Source: JAGXQV01 sp964527565
Lineage (GTDB): Bacteria; Pseudomonadota; Gammaproteobacteria; Burkholderiales; Sulfuricellaceae
Direction: 5' to 3'
Assembly (NCBI GenBank): GCA_964527565.1
Contig: CAZGOY010000001.1
Span: 1-64,000, forward strand
Length of the DNA stretch: 64,000 nt
A model generated the notes under the pieces. The model worked only from the letters and a program-made list of their open reading frames with translations. It was not told the origin of the DNA and did no database searches. The position numbers and the translations under genes are program-made. Within the stretch, counting starts at the first letter, position 1. Each line of letters opens with the position of its first letter. Below, one piece after another: positions 39,759 through 48,598 of this stretch.

Positions 39759-41450
39759 ATGACCGGCGGCCACAGCGACTGGCGTCTGCCGACCAAAAAG
39801 GAACTGGAATCCCTGGTCGAAACCGGCTGCGCCAATCCCGCCATCAACACCACCCTGTTTCCCAACACGCCGTCCAGTTGGAACTGGAACAGCACACCGC
39901 TAAATGCGGCCTATCCGGCCAATGCCTGGTTCGTCGCTTTCGACTATGGCAACGACAGCGTCGTCGTTAAGACCCATGACGCTGTCGTTCGTCTCGTACG
40001 AGGCGGACAGTCCGTTGACACTTTTGACCGCCACGCCGATTTCACCCCCGCCGCGTTCAGTTTCACCGCCGCCACCGATGTCGCCACCAGCAGCATCACC
40101 CAGGCCACCGTTTATGGCGGTGCCACCCTGATTATCCCCACCACCCTCGCCCCCGGCGGCGTCACCCTGACCCTGCCGCTGCCCGCGTCCGGCAGCGCCG
40201 CCCCGGTCACGCTCAGCCTCAACGGGCAAAGCCTCAGCGTCACCCCCGGCAGCGCCGGCACCGTCCTGCGCGTCACCACCGCCACCGTCACCCTCAACGG
40301 CGTGCCCACCGTCGTACAACTGATCTCGCTCAGCGCCGGTTCCATCACCGTCAGCGGCAGCGGCCAAACCCTGCTCTCCGTCGGCAACGGCGGCACCCCG
40401 CGCCTGCTGTCCTCCGGCGGCACCGCCGCCGTCACGGCGCGCGCCACCCTGGATGCCGCCAGCGGCGAAACCCTGCTGGCGGTCTCCGGCGGCATCGTCG
40501 TATTGCCCGGCAGCGGCGCGGCCATACGCAGCGCGGCAGCCACGGAAACGGAAATCCACGCCGGAGAAACCGTCACCTTCGACAGCGCCGGGCAAATCAA
40601 AACCCACCGCGCCGCCAGCACCAGCGGCAGCGGCGGCGCGGGCGACCCGCTCAGTGTCGCCAACGTACCCGCCACCTTGACCCTCAATGCCACTGTTCCC
40701 AACCTCAAGGGCCAACTGGCGCGCTTGGGCGACCAGACCCCGGAACAGGCCGCCCTCGGCCTGCTGGGCCCCAACTTCATCCTGGAAAACGGCGGCCAGA
40801 ATGCCACCGGTGTGCTGCCCCTGCGCTTCGGCGACCGGCTCGTGCCGGTGCTGCCCCTCGGCACGCTCGACATCGACGGCAGCCTGCCGGACGGCGTCAG
40901 CCTCACGGCGGATGGCCTCTACCAGTTCGTCCGTAGCGGCGTGGTCATGCGCTTCGCCCCCGCCGTGCGAGACAGCCGCCAACTCGCCGCCGACCTGGCG
41001 CAAACCTTCAGCGGCGCCGCCACCGAAATGCGCAGCGACGGCGTGATCGTCGTCAACGTGGGGGGCGTGGAATTCGTCATGCAGCCCGATCTGGCTGCGG
41101 AAATCGGCACCGGAACTGGAACAGGAACCGGCATGGGCTTCGACCTCGACGAACAGGGGCATTTCCGCTACCGCGACGCCCAAGGCTTCCGCCAAGCGCT
41201 GCACCCCGCCTTTGCCGACCTCGCCACCCTGCGAGCCACCTTTGCGGCGGCCATGCCGGGCACAACCGTGAGCCGCAACAACGGCGTCACCAGCGTGATC
41301 TTCGGCGCCGTCACCTACACCCTGGTGCCGGATTACACCCTCACCACCCCGCCGCCACAACAAGCCGGCAGAAGCTGGTGGAACGGGGCGGACGGCAAGC
41401 TGTATATCCGTAACGCGGATGGCACGGCACAGGGGTTTGCCGTGCGCTGA
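39759..41450 (+). CDS. DUF1566-type N terminus fused to a long Thr/Ser/Gly-rich beta protein, 5'-truncated
   Basis: 563 residues. The first ~90 residues are the C-terminal half of a DUF1566 (fibronectin-lectin-like) domain: GGHSDWRLPTKKELESLV, PNTPSSWNWNST and VVRLVRGGQ. The rest is a low-complexity, beta-rich protein (LTLPLPASGSAAPVTLSLNG, IHAGETVTFDSAG) with a FecR-like look in the middle and a GTGTGTGTG stretch near 455. There is no signal peptide, no usual upstream 'GLTWQD' part of DUF1566 and no ribosome site at the ATG; an in-frame stop lies 16 codons upstream. This suggests a gene that lost its 5' end. It may be silent. Confidence 0.6.
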   Translation: MTGGHSDWRLPTKKELESLVETGCANPAINTTLFPNTPSSWNWNSTPLNAAYPANAWFVAFDYGNDSVVVKTHDAVVRLVRGGQSVDTFDRHADFTPAAFSFTAATDVATSSITQATVYGGATLIIPTTLAPGGVTLTLPLPASGSAAPVTLSLNGQSLSVTPGSAGTVLRVTTATVTLNGVPTVVQLISLSAGSITVSGSGQTLLSVGNGGTPRLLSSGGTAAVTARATLDAASGETLLAVSGGIVVLPGSGAAIRSAAATETEIHAGETVTFDSAGQIKTHRAASTSGSGGAGDPLSVANVPATLTLNATVPNLKGQLARLGDQTPEQAALGLLGPNFILENGGQNATGVLPLRFGDRLVPVLPLGTLDIDGSLPDGVSLTADGLYQFVRSGVVMRFAPAVRDSRQLAADLAQTFSGAATEMRSDGVIVVNVGGVEFVMQPDLAAEIGTGTGTGTGMGFDLDEQGHFRYRDAQGFRQALHPAFADLATLRATFAAAMPGTTVSRNNGVTSVIFGAVTYTLVPDYTLTTPPPQQAGRSWWNGADGKLYIRNADGTAQGFAVR

Positions 41451-41502
41451 AAAACTCCGCCCCGGAAAACCCATCGCCCCCGCCATGCGCTACAATCGGC
41501 GC

Positions 41503-41643
41503 ATGGCACACGACCACGACACCGGCTACAAACTGTTGTTCGCGCACCCCGAAATGGTGCGCGACCTGCTGATCGGCTACGTCAGCGGAGAATGGATCGC
41601 CGAGGCCGATTTCACCACCCTCGAACACATCAACGCCAGCGCT
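41503..41643 (+). pseudogene. N-terminal fragment of an Rpn/PD-(D/E)XK nuclease-family (transposase_31) gene
   Basis: The frame from the ATG at 41503 gives HDTGYKLLFAHPEMVRDLL and EADFTTLEHINAS, the start of the Rpn family (PF04754). After about 47 codons the match ends exactly at the left end of the palindromic element at 41644, and the catalytic region is missing. So the gene was disrupted by the element, with loss of the 3' part. Confidence 0.72.
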
Positions 41644-41799
41644 GTAGGGTGCAATCCCCGAAGGGTATTGCACCGGAACCGCGTAACCTCTGCGGGTCAT
41701 CTCCGGCCTTGCGGCCTCCCCATAACCTCTGCGGGTCATCTCCGGCCTTGCGGCCTCCCCAAACGTTCGGCGCAATGCCCTTCGGGGATTGCGCCCTAC
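41644..41799. mobile_element. MITE/REP-like element with ~31-bp imperfect terminal inverted repeats
   Basis: The left end GTAGGGTGCAATCCCCGAAG... (41644-41674) and the right end ...CTTCGGGGATTGCGCCCTAC (41769-41799) are inverted copies with only about three T/C-type differences. Each end can also fold on itself (GGTGCAAT ... ATTGCACC). Between them lie two direct 39-base repeats. There is no transposase, so it would be moved in trans. It sits inside an Rpn-family gene fragment. Confidence 0.78.
41684..41761 (+). repeat. Two tandem copies of a 39-base repeat
   Basis: TAACCTCTGCGGGTCATCTC... begins at 41684 and again at 41723, with identical sequence for the full 39-base unit. Each unit holds a small GGCC-type stem (CCGGCCTTGCGGCC). 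They form the core of the palindromic element. Confidence 0.9.
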
Positions 41800-41845
41800 G
41801 CGGGCTGGGCAACATGCTGCAAGACCCTGATGAGGCGGTGACGGC

Positions 41846-43426
41846 ATGACCCAGTTCGACGCAATCATTATCGGCAGCGGCCTGGCGGGGCTGACGGTGG
41901 CGCTCAACCTGGCGCAGCGCAAAAAGGTGGCGGTCATCACCAAGAAATCGCTGCTCGACGGCGCCAGCGACTGGGCGCAAGGCGGCATCGCGGCGGTGCT
42001 GGCCGACGACGACACCCTCGCGTCGCACATTCGCGACACGCTGGCGGCGGGTGCCGGATTGTGCGACGAGCAGGTGACGCGCTTCGTGGTGGAGCGCGGG
42101 CGCGCGGAAATCGAATGGCTGATCCGCCAGGGCGTGCCCTTCACCCGCGATGCCGGCAGCCAGCTGGGCTACCACCTGACGCGCGAGGGCGGCCACAGCC
42201 ACCGCCGCGTCATCCACGCCGCCGATGCCACCGGCCATGCGGTGCAACTGACGCTGGTCGAGCAGGCGCGCCGCCATCCCAACATCACCCTGCTGGAAAA
42301 CCACATCGCGGTGGACCTGATTACCGGCAGCAAGCTGGGGCTTTCCGAGCCGCGCTGCTACGGCGCCTATGTGCTCGACAAGGGTAGCGGCAAGGTGGAA
42401 ACCTACGCCGCGCGCCACACCGTGCTCGCCACCGGCAGCGCCGGCAAGGCGTATCTTTACACCACCAACCCCGACGTCGCCACCGGCGACGGCATCGCCA
42501 TGGGCTGGCGCGCCGGCTGCCGGGTGGCGAACATGGAATTCATCCAGTTCCATCCCACCTGCCTGTATCACCCGCACGCCAAATCGTTCCTGATTACCGA
42601 GGCGGTACGCGGCGAAGGCGGCATCCTGATCCTGCCGGACGGCACGCGCTTCATGCCGGAGCACGACCCGCGCGCCGAACTGGCGACGCGCGACGTGGTG
42701 GCGCGCGCCATCGACTTCGAAATGAAAAAGCGCGGTCTGGATTGCGTGTATCTGGATATTTCGCACAAACCGGCGGATTTCCTCAAGGCGCACTTTCCGA
42801 CCATCCATGCGCGCTGCCTGGAACTGGGCATCGACATCACGCGACAGCCGATTCCGGTGGTGCCGGCGGCGCATTTCATCTGCGGCGGCATCGTCACCGA
42901 CCTGGCGGCGCGCACCGACATCACCAACCTTTATGCCGTCGGCGAAACCGCCTTTACCGGCCTGCACGGCGCCAACCGGCTGGCTAGCAACTCGCTGCTG
43001 GAATGCCTGGTGCTGGGGCAGGCGGCGGCAAACGACATTCTCGAACAGCCCTCAACGCCGCTTCCTTCCCTGCCGGAATGGGACGAAAGCCGCGTCACCG
43101 ACGCCGACGAGGAAATCGTCATCTCGCACAACTGGGACGAACTGCGCCGTTTCATGTGGGACTACGTCGGCATCGTGCGCACCAACAAACGCCTGGAGCG
43201 GGCGCAGCACCGCATCAAGCTGCTGACCGGGGAAATCGACGATTATTATTCCAACTTCCGCGTCAGCAACGACCTCATCGAACTGCGCAACCTGGTGCTC
43301 ACCGCCGACCTCATCGTCCAATGCGCCATGCAGCGCCACGAAAGCCGCGGCTTGCATTACAGCCGCGACTACCCTGGCCAGTTGGCGGAAGCGAAAAATA
43401 CCGTGCTGACGCCTCCGGGACGTTGA
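41846..43426 (+). CDS. nadB: L-aspartate oxidase
   Basis: 526 residues. FAD-binding GSGLAGLTVALNLA at the N terminus, ASDWAQGGIAAVL, HTREGGHSHRR-type block (LTREGGHSHRRVIHAADATG), the succinate-dehydrogenase-like EFIQFHPTCLYHP and GANRLASNSLLECLVLG. It oxidises L-aspartate to iminoaspartate, the first step of quinolinate/NAD synthesis. Start at the ATG at 41846; the upstream region is the mobile element, so the native promoter may have been altered. Confidence 0.96.
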   Translation: MTQFDAIIIGSGLAGLTVALNLAQRKKVAVITKKSLLDGASDWAQGGIAAVLADDDTLASHIRDTLAAGAGLCDEQVTRFVVERGRAEIEWLIRQGVPFTRDAGSQLGYHLTREGGHSHRRVIHAADATGHAVQLTLVEQARRHPNITLLENHIAVDLITGSKLGLSEPRCYGAYVLDKGSGKVETYAARHTVLATGSAGKAYLYTTNPDVATGDGIAMGWRAGCRVANMEFIQFHPTCLYHPHAKSFLITEAVRGEGGILILPDGTRFMPEHDPRAELATRDVVARAIDFEMKKRGLDCVYLDISHKPADFLKAHFPTIHARCLELGIDITRQPIPVVPAAHFICGGIVTDLAARTDITNLYAVGETAFTGLHGANRLASNSLLECLVLGQAAANDILEQPSTPLPSLPEWDESRVTDADEEIVISHNWDELRRFMWDYVGIVRTNKRLERAQHRIKLLTGEIDDYYSNFRVSNDLIELRNLVLTADLIVQCAMQRHESRGLHYSRDYPGQLAEAKNTVLTPPGR

Positions 43427-43453
43427 TTTCCCGGCCCCCCGCGCCTGCGGGAT

Positions 43454-43933
43454 TCAGGCGCCATCTCCGTTGACAAACGCGCAACGCCACTTCAGCCGCA
43501 CCCGCAGTTTTCTGAAAATCCCGCTGTCCACCGCGTCCGGCACGATCACCACGTACTGCGCGAGCCGGCTGTCGACCGTTTTCAGGTTGAGCACCGTCAG
43601 CCAGGGTGCGACGAAGCTGGAGCCGAGCAGGGCCGCTTCCCGCACCGCACCGGAACGGGTGTGAAATTCGCAACGGCAGTCGGCATGCAGCGTGAAGGCC
43701 ACGATGGATGCGGGCGCGAGGCGCAAGACCTCGCGGCGCAGCACATAGGCCAGGCTGCCGACCAGCACTGGCGCGGCCAGCCACAACGCAGGGGATGCCA
43801 GCCCCAGCATGACGCACGCAAAAATGTGCATTGCCGTGACGGCCGCCGCCAGGCGTCGTGACGGGCCCAGCTTGAGGTGTAATGTTTCCAAGGTTTTCCA
43901 CCCGCTTCCCTTGTAAAATAAGCATGACGGCAT
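43454..43933 (-). CDS. ygfX: YgfX-family membrane protein (CptA-like)
   Basis: About 159 residues from MPSCLFYKGSG. ETLHLKLGPSRRLAAAVTAM, two membrane spans (FACVMLGLASPALWLAAPVLV) and RRFR-type C-terminal basic part (FRKLRVRLKWR) match the YgfX family. It is divergent from ygfZ, the partner usually found near ygfX and sdhE in proteobacteria; sdhE itself is not in this window. In E. coli YgfX (CptA) has been described as a toxin acting on the cytoskeleton; that role here is unproven. Confidence 0.72.
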   Translation of the reverse strand: MPSCLFYKGSGWKTLETLHLKLGPSRRLAAAVTAMHIFACVMLGLASPALWLAAPVLVGSLAYVLRREVLRLAPASIVAFTLHADCRCEFHTRSGAVREAALLGSSFVAPWLTVLNLKTVDSRLAQYVVIVPDAVDSGIFRKLRVRLKWRCAFVNGDGA

Positions 43934-43971
43934 TATTTTAGCCGTATCGTCCAACATCCGGGTTCGAATCC

Positions 43972-44880
43972 ATGAATTCCCCAGTCTTCATCGCCGACCT
44001 GTCCCACGAGGGGCTGATCGGTATTTCCGGCGCGGACAGCCAGGCTTTCCTGCAAGGCCAGCTGACCTGCGACGTGCGTCAAGTCACCCCGCAACAGGCG
44101 CAATTCGGCAGCCTGTGCACGGCCAAGGGGCGCATGCTCGCGACCTTCTTGCTGTGGCAGGGCAACGGCGATTATTTCATGGCCTTGCCGCCAACCCTGC
44201 GCGAAACCATCCATAAACACCTGGGCAAGTACGTATTGCGTGCCAAGGTTGCGTTGCGTGATGCTGGTGCGGAAGTCGCCCGGCTCGGCGTCGCTGGCAG
44301 CGGCGCGGCGGAGCTGTTGAACGCGGTTTTCGGCGCGCTGCCGCAAACCGCTTACGGCGTGCTCCAGAGTGAGCGGGGCATGCTGATCGCCTTGCCGGGA
44401 GTGCGTTATGAAATCATCGCCGCGCCGGAACAGGCCGCCGCCCTGCGCCACGAACTGGAAGCGCGCTGTGCCCCCGTTGACGCCGCTTATTGGGAATGGC
44501 TGTCGATCCGCGCCGGCATGCCGGTCATCCTGCCCGCCACGGCGGAGCATTTCACCCCGCAGATGGCCAATCTCGAACTGCTGGGCGGCGTCAGCTTCAC
44601 CAAGGGCTGCTACACCGGCCAGGAAGTGGTGGCGCGCACCCAATATCTGGGCAAGGTCAAGCGCCGCCTCTATCTCGCCCATATTTTGGGGAATAGCGCA
44701 CCGCAGCCGGGCGACGTGCTGGGCGGCACCGAACACGGCATGATCGTCAACGCGCAGTCCGCGCCGGACGGCGGTTACGACGTGCTGGCGGTGATGCCGA
44801 TGGAAGATGCCGAAGCCGGCACGGTGCGCTGGGGCGACATCCCCCTGCAACTGCTGCCCATGCCCTACGCAGTATCCTGA
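43972..44880 (+). CDS. ygfZ: Folate-binding Fe-S cluster repair protein YgfZ
   Basis: 302 residues of the GcvT-like YgfZ/CAF17 family; the signature KGCYTGQEVVARTQYLGKVK, with its conserved Cys, is intact. YgfZ uses tetrahydrofolate in Fe-S cluster synthesis and repair, and is needed for MiaB activity in E. coli. It is divergent from ygfX, with 38 bases between starts. Confidence 0.93.
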   Translation: MNSPVFIADLSHEGLIGISGADSQAFLQGQLTCDVRQVTPQQAQFGSLCTAKGRMLATFLLWQGNGDYFMALPPTLRETIHKHLGKYVLRAKVALRDAGAEVARLGVAGSGAAELLNAVFGALPQTAYGVLQSERGMLIALPGVRYEIIAAPEQAAALRHELEARCAPVDAAYWEWLSIRAGMPVILPATAEHFTPQMANLELLGGVSFTKGCYTGQEVVARTQYLGKVKRRLYLAHILGNSAPQPGDVLGGTEHGMIVNAQSAPDGGYDVLAVMPMEDAEAGTVRWGDIPLQLLPMPYAVS

Positions 44881-44952
44881 ACATTTTCTTTGCTGGCGCC
44901 GAATGTATCTCGAATATGGCGCGCCTGTTTCGAAAAACGCATTTGATCGTAT

Positions 44953-44968
44953 GTAACAAATTCGTTAC
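44953..44968. promoter_or_regulatory. Candidate HigBA operator
   Basis: GTAAC-AAATTC-GTTAC, a dyad 12 bases before the toxin ATG, in the position of an autorepressor site for the downstream toxin-antitoxin pair. Confidence 0.5.
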
Positions 44969-44980
44969 CATCGGGTCTTC

Positions 44981-45307
44981 ATGAATTGGACGGTTCTCTA
45001 CTATTCCGCTCGTGTCCGCAAGCAGGTATTCGATCTGCCTGCCGATATTTTGTCGAATTACTTGCGGTTGCTGGAGCTGTTACAGGAATTCGGCGCCGAT
45101 TTGCGTTTGCCGCATTCGCGTGCGATGGGTAACGGTTTGTTTGAGTTGCGCCCAAAAGGTACGGAAGGCATAGGGCGAGTGTTTTACTGCACCCAGATGG
45201 ACAAGCATTTGGTGGTGTTGCATAGTTTTGTCAAGAAAACGCCCGCCACGCCGGGGAAAGAATTGAAAATTGCCCGCCAGCGTATGAAGGAAGTGAAAAA
45301 TGGATAA
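44981..45307 (+). CDS. higB: RelE/HigB-type (Gp49 family) toxin
   Basis: 108 residues. The RelE-fold core is visible: FELRPKGTEGIGRVFYCTQ, LVVLHSFVKKTPATPGKEL, with the Lys-rich end typical of Gp49/HigB ribosome-dependent mRNA interferases. Toxin gene first, antitoxin second, overlapping by eight bases, as in higBA. The sequence around it is AT-richer than neighbours, suggesting recent gain. Confidence 0.88.
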   Translation: MNWTVLYYSARVRKQVFDLPADILSNYLRLLELLQEFGADLRLPHSRAMGNGLFELRPKGTEGIGRVFYCTQMDKHLVVLHSFVKKTPATPGKELKIARQRMKEVKNG

Positions 45308-45608
45308 GTTTGAACCAGTCGCACACGATGAAGCGTTTGTGCAATGCATCCTGGATAAACCCGGCGTCAAGGAGGCTTACGATGCGCTTGGCGATGAATA
45401 TGCCCTGCTGCGGGAATTGCTCCATGCCCGCCAACAAGCGGGATTAAGCCAGGATGAAGTGGCGCGGCGCATGGGCACCCAGCGCCCGGCTGTGACGCGC
45501 ATCGAAACATCTCTTGCTACCAGCAGGCATTCCCCTTCACTGTCTACGTTACGCAAATACGCGGCGGCGGTGGGATGCCGTCTGGAAGTTCACTTGGTTC
45601 CACGTTGA
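45300..45608 (+). CDS. higA: XRE-family antitoxin
   Basis: 102 residues. Helix-turn-helix: AGLSQDEVARRMGTQRPAVTRIE; the C terminus (TLRKYAAAVGCRLEVHLVP) is typical of HigA-type antitoxins. It neutralises the preceding toxin and probably represses the operon at the 44953 dyad. Confidence 0.9.
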   Translation: MDKFEPVAHDEAFVQCILDKPGVKEAYDALGDEYALLRELLHARQQAGLSQDEVARRMGTQRPAVTRIETSLATSRHSPSLSTLRKYAAAVGCRLEVHLVPR

Positions 45609-45660
45609 TTCAGTCCTGACTATGGAATTCCTCACCATGAATTACGCGGTATCCTGAATC

Positions 45661-47052
45661 ATGCGCCTCACTTTTCTCGGCGCGGCGCGCGAAGTCACCG
45701 GCTCGTGCTATCTGGTGGAAACCGGGGGGGTCAAATTCCTGGTCGATTGCGGCATGTTCCAGGGCGGGCGCATCGCCGAGCGGCGCAACCGTCTGCCTTT
45801 CCACTTCAATCCGCGCGACATCGCCTTCGTCCTGCTCACCCATGCGCACATCGACCACAGCGGCCTGTTGCCGAAGCTGGCGGCGGAAGGGTTTGCCGGG
45901 CCGGTCTACACTACCGCCGCCACCGCCGACCTAGTGCGCGTGCTGCTGCCGGACAGCGCCCATATTCAGGAAGCGGAAGCCGCCCGCGCGCAGCGCCACC
46001 ATTTCACCCAACGCCGCGAAGACCTCCAGCCGATCTATACCACCCAGCAGGCGCTGGATTGCCTGGAACAGCTTGCGCCGCAGGCCTACGACACCGAGCT
46101 GACGCCGCATCCCGCCGTGCGCTGCGTGTTTCGCGAGGCCGGGCACATTCTCGGTTCGGCGCTCATCGAAGTCTGGCTGGAAGAAGACGGCCAGCGCCGC
46201 AAGCTGGTGTTTTCCGGCGATCTCGGCCAGCCGGGGCGCCCGATCCTGCGCGACCCCGCCCTCATCGAGGACGCCGATGTGCTGCTGGTCGAATCCACCT
46301 ACGGCGACCGCCTGCACAAGGACATGGCATCGACCGTGGAGGAATTCGTCCACATCGTCAACGACACGCTGCACCGCAAGAAAGGCAACGTCATCATCCC
46401 GGCCTTCGCCGTCGGGCGCACCCAGGAAATTCTTTATCTGTTCAACGATCTGACGCGCCAGGGGCGTTTCCACAACCTGAATATTACCGTTGATTCGCCG
46501 ATGGCGAGCGAGGCCACGCGCATCACCATGCGCCACCCGGAATTGTTCGATCAGGAGACCATTGACCTGGAAGCCTGGCACGCCAGGCACGGCGACCAGA
46601 TCAAGCTGACCTTTACCGCCAGCGCGGAAGAATCCATGGCGCTCAACGACATCCGCTCCGGCGCCGTGATTATTTCCGCCAGCGGCATGTGCGACGCCGG
46701 GCGTATCAAGCACCATTTGCGCCATAATCTTGGCCGACACGAAAACACCATCCTGATTACTGGCTTTCAGGCGCAAGGCACGCTGGGGCGGCGGCTGGTG
46801 GATGGCGCCAGGATGGTGCGCATTTTCGGCGAGGAAATCCCGGTACGCGCCGACATCTGCACCATCGGCGGCCTTTCCGCCCACGCCGACCAGGCAGCGC
46901 TGCTCGGCTGGCTGCGCCAGTTCCGCCGCCCGCCGCGCCACACCTTCGTAGTGCATGGCGAAAACGGCGCCGCCGCCACCCTGGCCGGGCACATCGAAGC
47001 CATGGGCTGGCCGGTTTCCCTGCCGTCGCTGGGAGAGATTTTCAAGCTGTAA
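45661..47052 (+). CDS. MBL-fold/beta-CASP RNA-metabolism hydrolase
   Basis: 463 residues: metallo-beta-lactamase domain with THAHIDHSG (HxHxDH), a beta-CASP insert and the C-terminal RMMBL motif (PVRADICTIGGLSAHADQ). The CPSF/YsdB-like family; members act as RNA exo/endonucleases, but the substrate in proteobacteria is not settled. All metal ligands seen by eye are present. Start ATG 45661, no strong Shine-Dalgarno. Confidence 0.88.
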   Translation: MRLTFLGAAREVTGSCYLVETGGVKFLVDCGMFQGGRIAERRNRLPFHFNPRDIAFVLLTHAHIDHSGLLPKLAAEGFAGPVYTTAATADLVRVLLPDSAHIQEAEAARAQRHHFTQRREDLQPIYTTQQALDCLEQLAPQAYDTELTPHPAVRCVFREAGHILGSALIEVWLEEDGQRRKLVFSGDLGQPGRPILRDPALIEDADVLLVESTYGDRLHKDMASTVEEFVHIVNDTLHRKKGNVIIPAFAVGRTQEILYLFNDLTRQGRFHNLNITVDSPMASEATRITMRHPELFDQETIDLEAWHARHGDQIKLTFTASAEESMALNDIRSGAVIISASGMCDAGRIKHHLRHNLGRHENTILITGFQAQGTLGRRLVDGARMVRIFGEEIPVRADICTIGGLSAHADQAALLGWLRQFRRPPRHTFVVHGENGAAATLAGHIEAMGWPVSLPSLGEIFKL

Positions 47053-47060
47053 GGGAAAAA

Positions 47061-48575
47061 TCAGCAGCAGGGTGTCGAGATCGTGATGCGAGCGCCCTGC
47101 GCGGAATTTTCAGCGCAGATGCTGCCGCCCATGCCGCCTTCAATGATCATTTTCGACATGTACAGGCCGATGCCGGTGCCCTTGTCCTTGGTGGTGAAGT
47201 AGGGGTCGAAAATGCGCGGCAGCGCCTCGGCGGGAATGCCGCCGGCATTGTCCTCGATTTCCACCCTGGCCTGGCCGTCCGCGCGGGAAATCCTGATGCC
47301 GACCTGCCCGCCGTTGAGGTTGTTCTGCTGGATGGCGTCCTTGGCATTGGACAGCAGGTTGAGCAGCACCTGAGAATATTCGTTGCGGAAGCCATGCGCC
47401 ATGACGCCTTCATCGCCTGTCACCGAAACCGTGATGTTATTGTTTTTGAAGGCCGCTTCCAGTATCTGCATGGCATCCGCCACCGCCTCGTTGACGCAAA
47501 ACGGCGCTTTTTCCTTGTTGGGGCGGAAAAAATTGCGGAAATCATCGATGGTCGCCGACATGCGCTGGATGATGGTCTGCCCGCTGCTTACCGTCTGGTT
47601 GAGATAGTCCTGGTCGAGCTCGCCGTATTCGTAGGCATCCTTGATGTTGGCCAGCATCAGCCCCAACGCGTTGATCGGCTGGCGCCACTGGTGGGCGATG
47701 TTGCCGATCATCTCGCCCAGGGCGGCCAGGCGCGATTGCTGGATCAGTATGTGATCCTTCTCGCGGTTGTTTGCCACCTCTTTCTGCACGCGCCGCTCCA
47801 GCGAAACATTCAACTGGTTCAATTCCTCGGTGCGCTGCCGCACGGTTTCTTCCAGCCTGGCCTGATGCTCGGCGAGTGCCGCCTCGCGCTCGCGGATAAC
47901 CGCCAGCATGGCGTTGAAGCCATCCGCCAGCGTACCAAATTCGTCGCGGCTTTGTACCGTCACCCGCACCGAATAATCGCCATCGCGCGTGACTTGCTTC
48001 ATGGCTTCCACCAGCGTATGGATCGGGCCGCTGATGGCCTTCTGAAAACGTGCGAACAGAAACAGCGAAAAAGACAGCGCGGCCGCCATCGCCAGGGCGA
48101 TCAGCATCAGTTTGCGCAGCAACTCCCAGTAGACCCCTTGCAAATCGGACTGCAGGATGAGGGTGCCGATGGTTTCCCCCTCGGATACTACCGGCTGGAC
48201 ATAAATCAACTGATCGGAGAAAAACAAGGCCTCGCCAGCCGCCGGATGCGCGGAGGGAAGCTTGCGACCGGGACGCTGAAATTGGGCGGCGAGGCCGTTT
48301 TTCCCTTGCAGGGCGGCAAAGACGATGGTGGGTTCGGCGCCCAGCCGTGTCAGTACCTCATTGGCCACCCGCTCGTCGGAAAACACCAGGGCAGGCGCGG
48401 CGTTGTCCGCCACCACGGCGGCGGTCACCGCCAGCGCGCTGGCGGCTCGGTTGCGGTAGCTCGCCCACTCGCCCACGCCCAGCGCGATGCTCAACACCAC
48501 CACCGCCACCGCGTTGGTGATGAGACCGATGAGCATCAGCTTGCGTTTGATGGGAAGGTGGCGAAATAGCGTCAT
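47061..48575 (-). CDS. Membrane histidine kinase with CHASE8 sensor (HK2)
   Basis: 504 residues: TM1 about 13-33, a periplasmic CHASE8-like domain (ADNAAPALVFSDERVANEVL), TM2 near 155-175, HAMP, a coiled coil, then HisKA with IAHQWRQPINALG (His295), N-box LLNLLSNAKDAIQQ and GTGIGLYMSK. It lies 23 bases after a YfiR-like gene. CHASE8 is the domain through which YfiR controls the cyclase YfiN in Pseudomonas, so YfiR here probably controls this kinase instead. No cognate regulator in the window. Close relative of the kinases at 17606 and 51278. Confidence 0.88.
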   Translation of the reverse strand: MTLFRHLPIKRKLMLIGLITNAVAVVVLSIALGVGEWASYRNRAASALAVTAAVVADNAAPALVFSDERVANEVLTRLGAEPTIVFAALQGKNGLAAQFQRPGRKLPSAHPAAGEALFFSDQLIYVQPVVSEGETIGTLILQSDLQGVYWELLRKLMLIALAMAAALSFSLFLFARFQKAISGPIHTLVEAMKQVTRDGDYSVRVTVQSRDEFGTLADGFNAMLAVIREREAALAEHQARLEETVRQRTEELNQLNVSLERRVQKEVANNREKDHILIQQSRLAALGEMIGNIAHQWRQPINALGLMLANIKDAYEYGELDQDYLNQTVSSGQTIIQRMSATIDDFRNFFRPNKEKAPFCVNEAVADAMQILEAAFKNNNITVSVTGDEGVMAHGFRNEYSQVLLNLLSNAKDAIQQNNLNGGQVGIRISRADGQARVEIEDNAGGIPAEALPRIFDPYFTTKDKGTGIGLYMSKMIIEGGMGGSICAENSAQGARITISTPCC

Positions 48576-48598
48576 GACAAAAATGTAGCCGTAGCGCC

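Noticed and set aside
39900..41486. 528-codon minus-strand frame rich in Gly/Ala
   Set aside because: Considered as the real gene because the plus-strand protein is low-complexity, but the plus strand has a clear DUF1566 half-domain and the minus frame shows no motif.
41644..41799. Possible short CRISPR array (repeats with spacers)
   Set aside because: Only two direct 39-base copies, back to back with no spacer, enclosed by inverted ends; no cas gene in the window.
41630..42967. 445-codon minus-strand frame
   Set aside because: Antisense to nadB and to the palindromic element; no motif.
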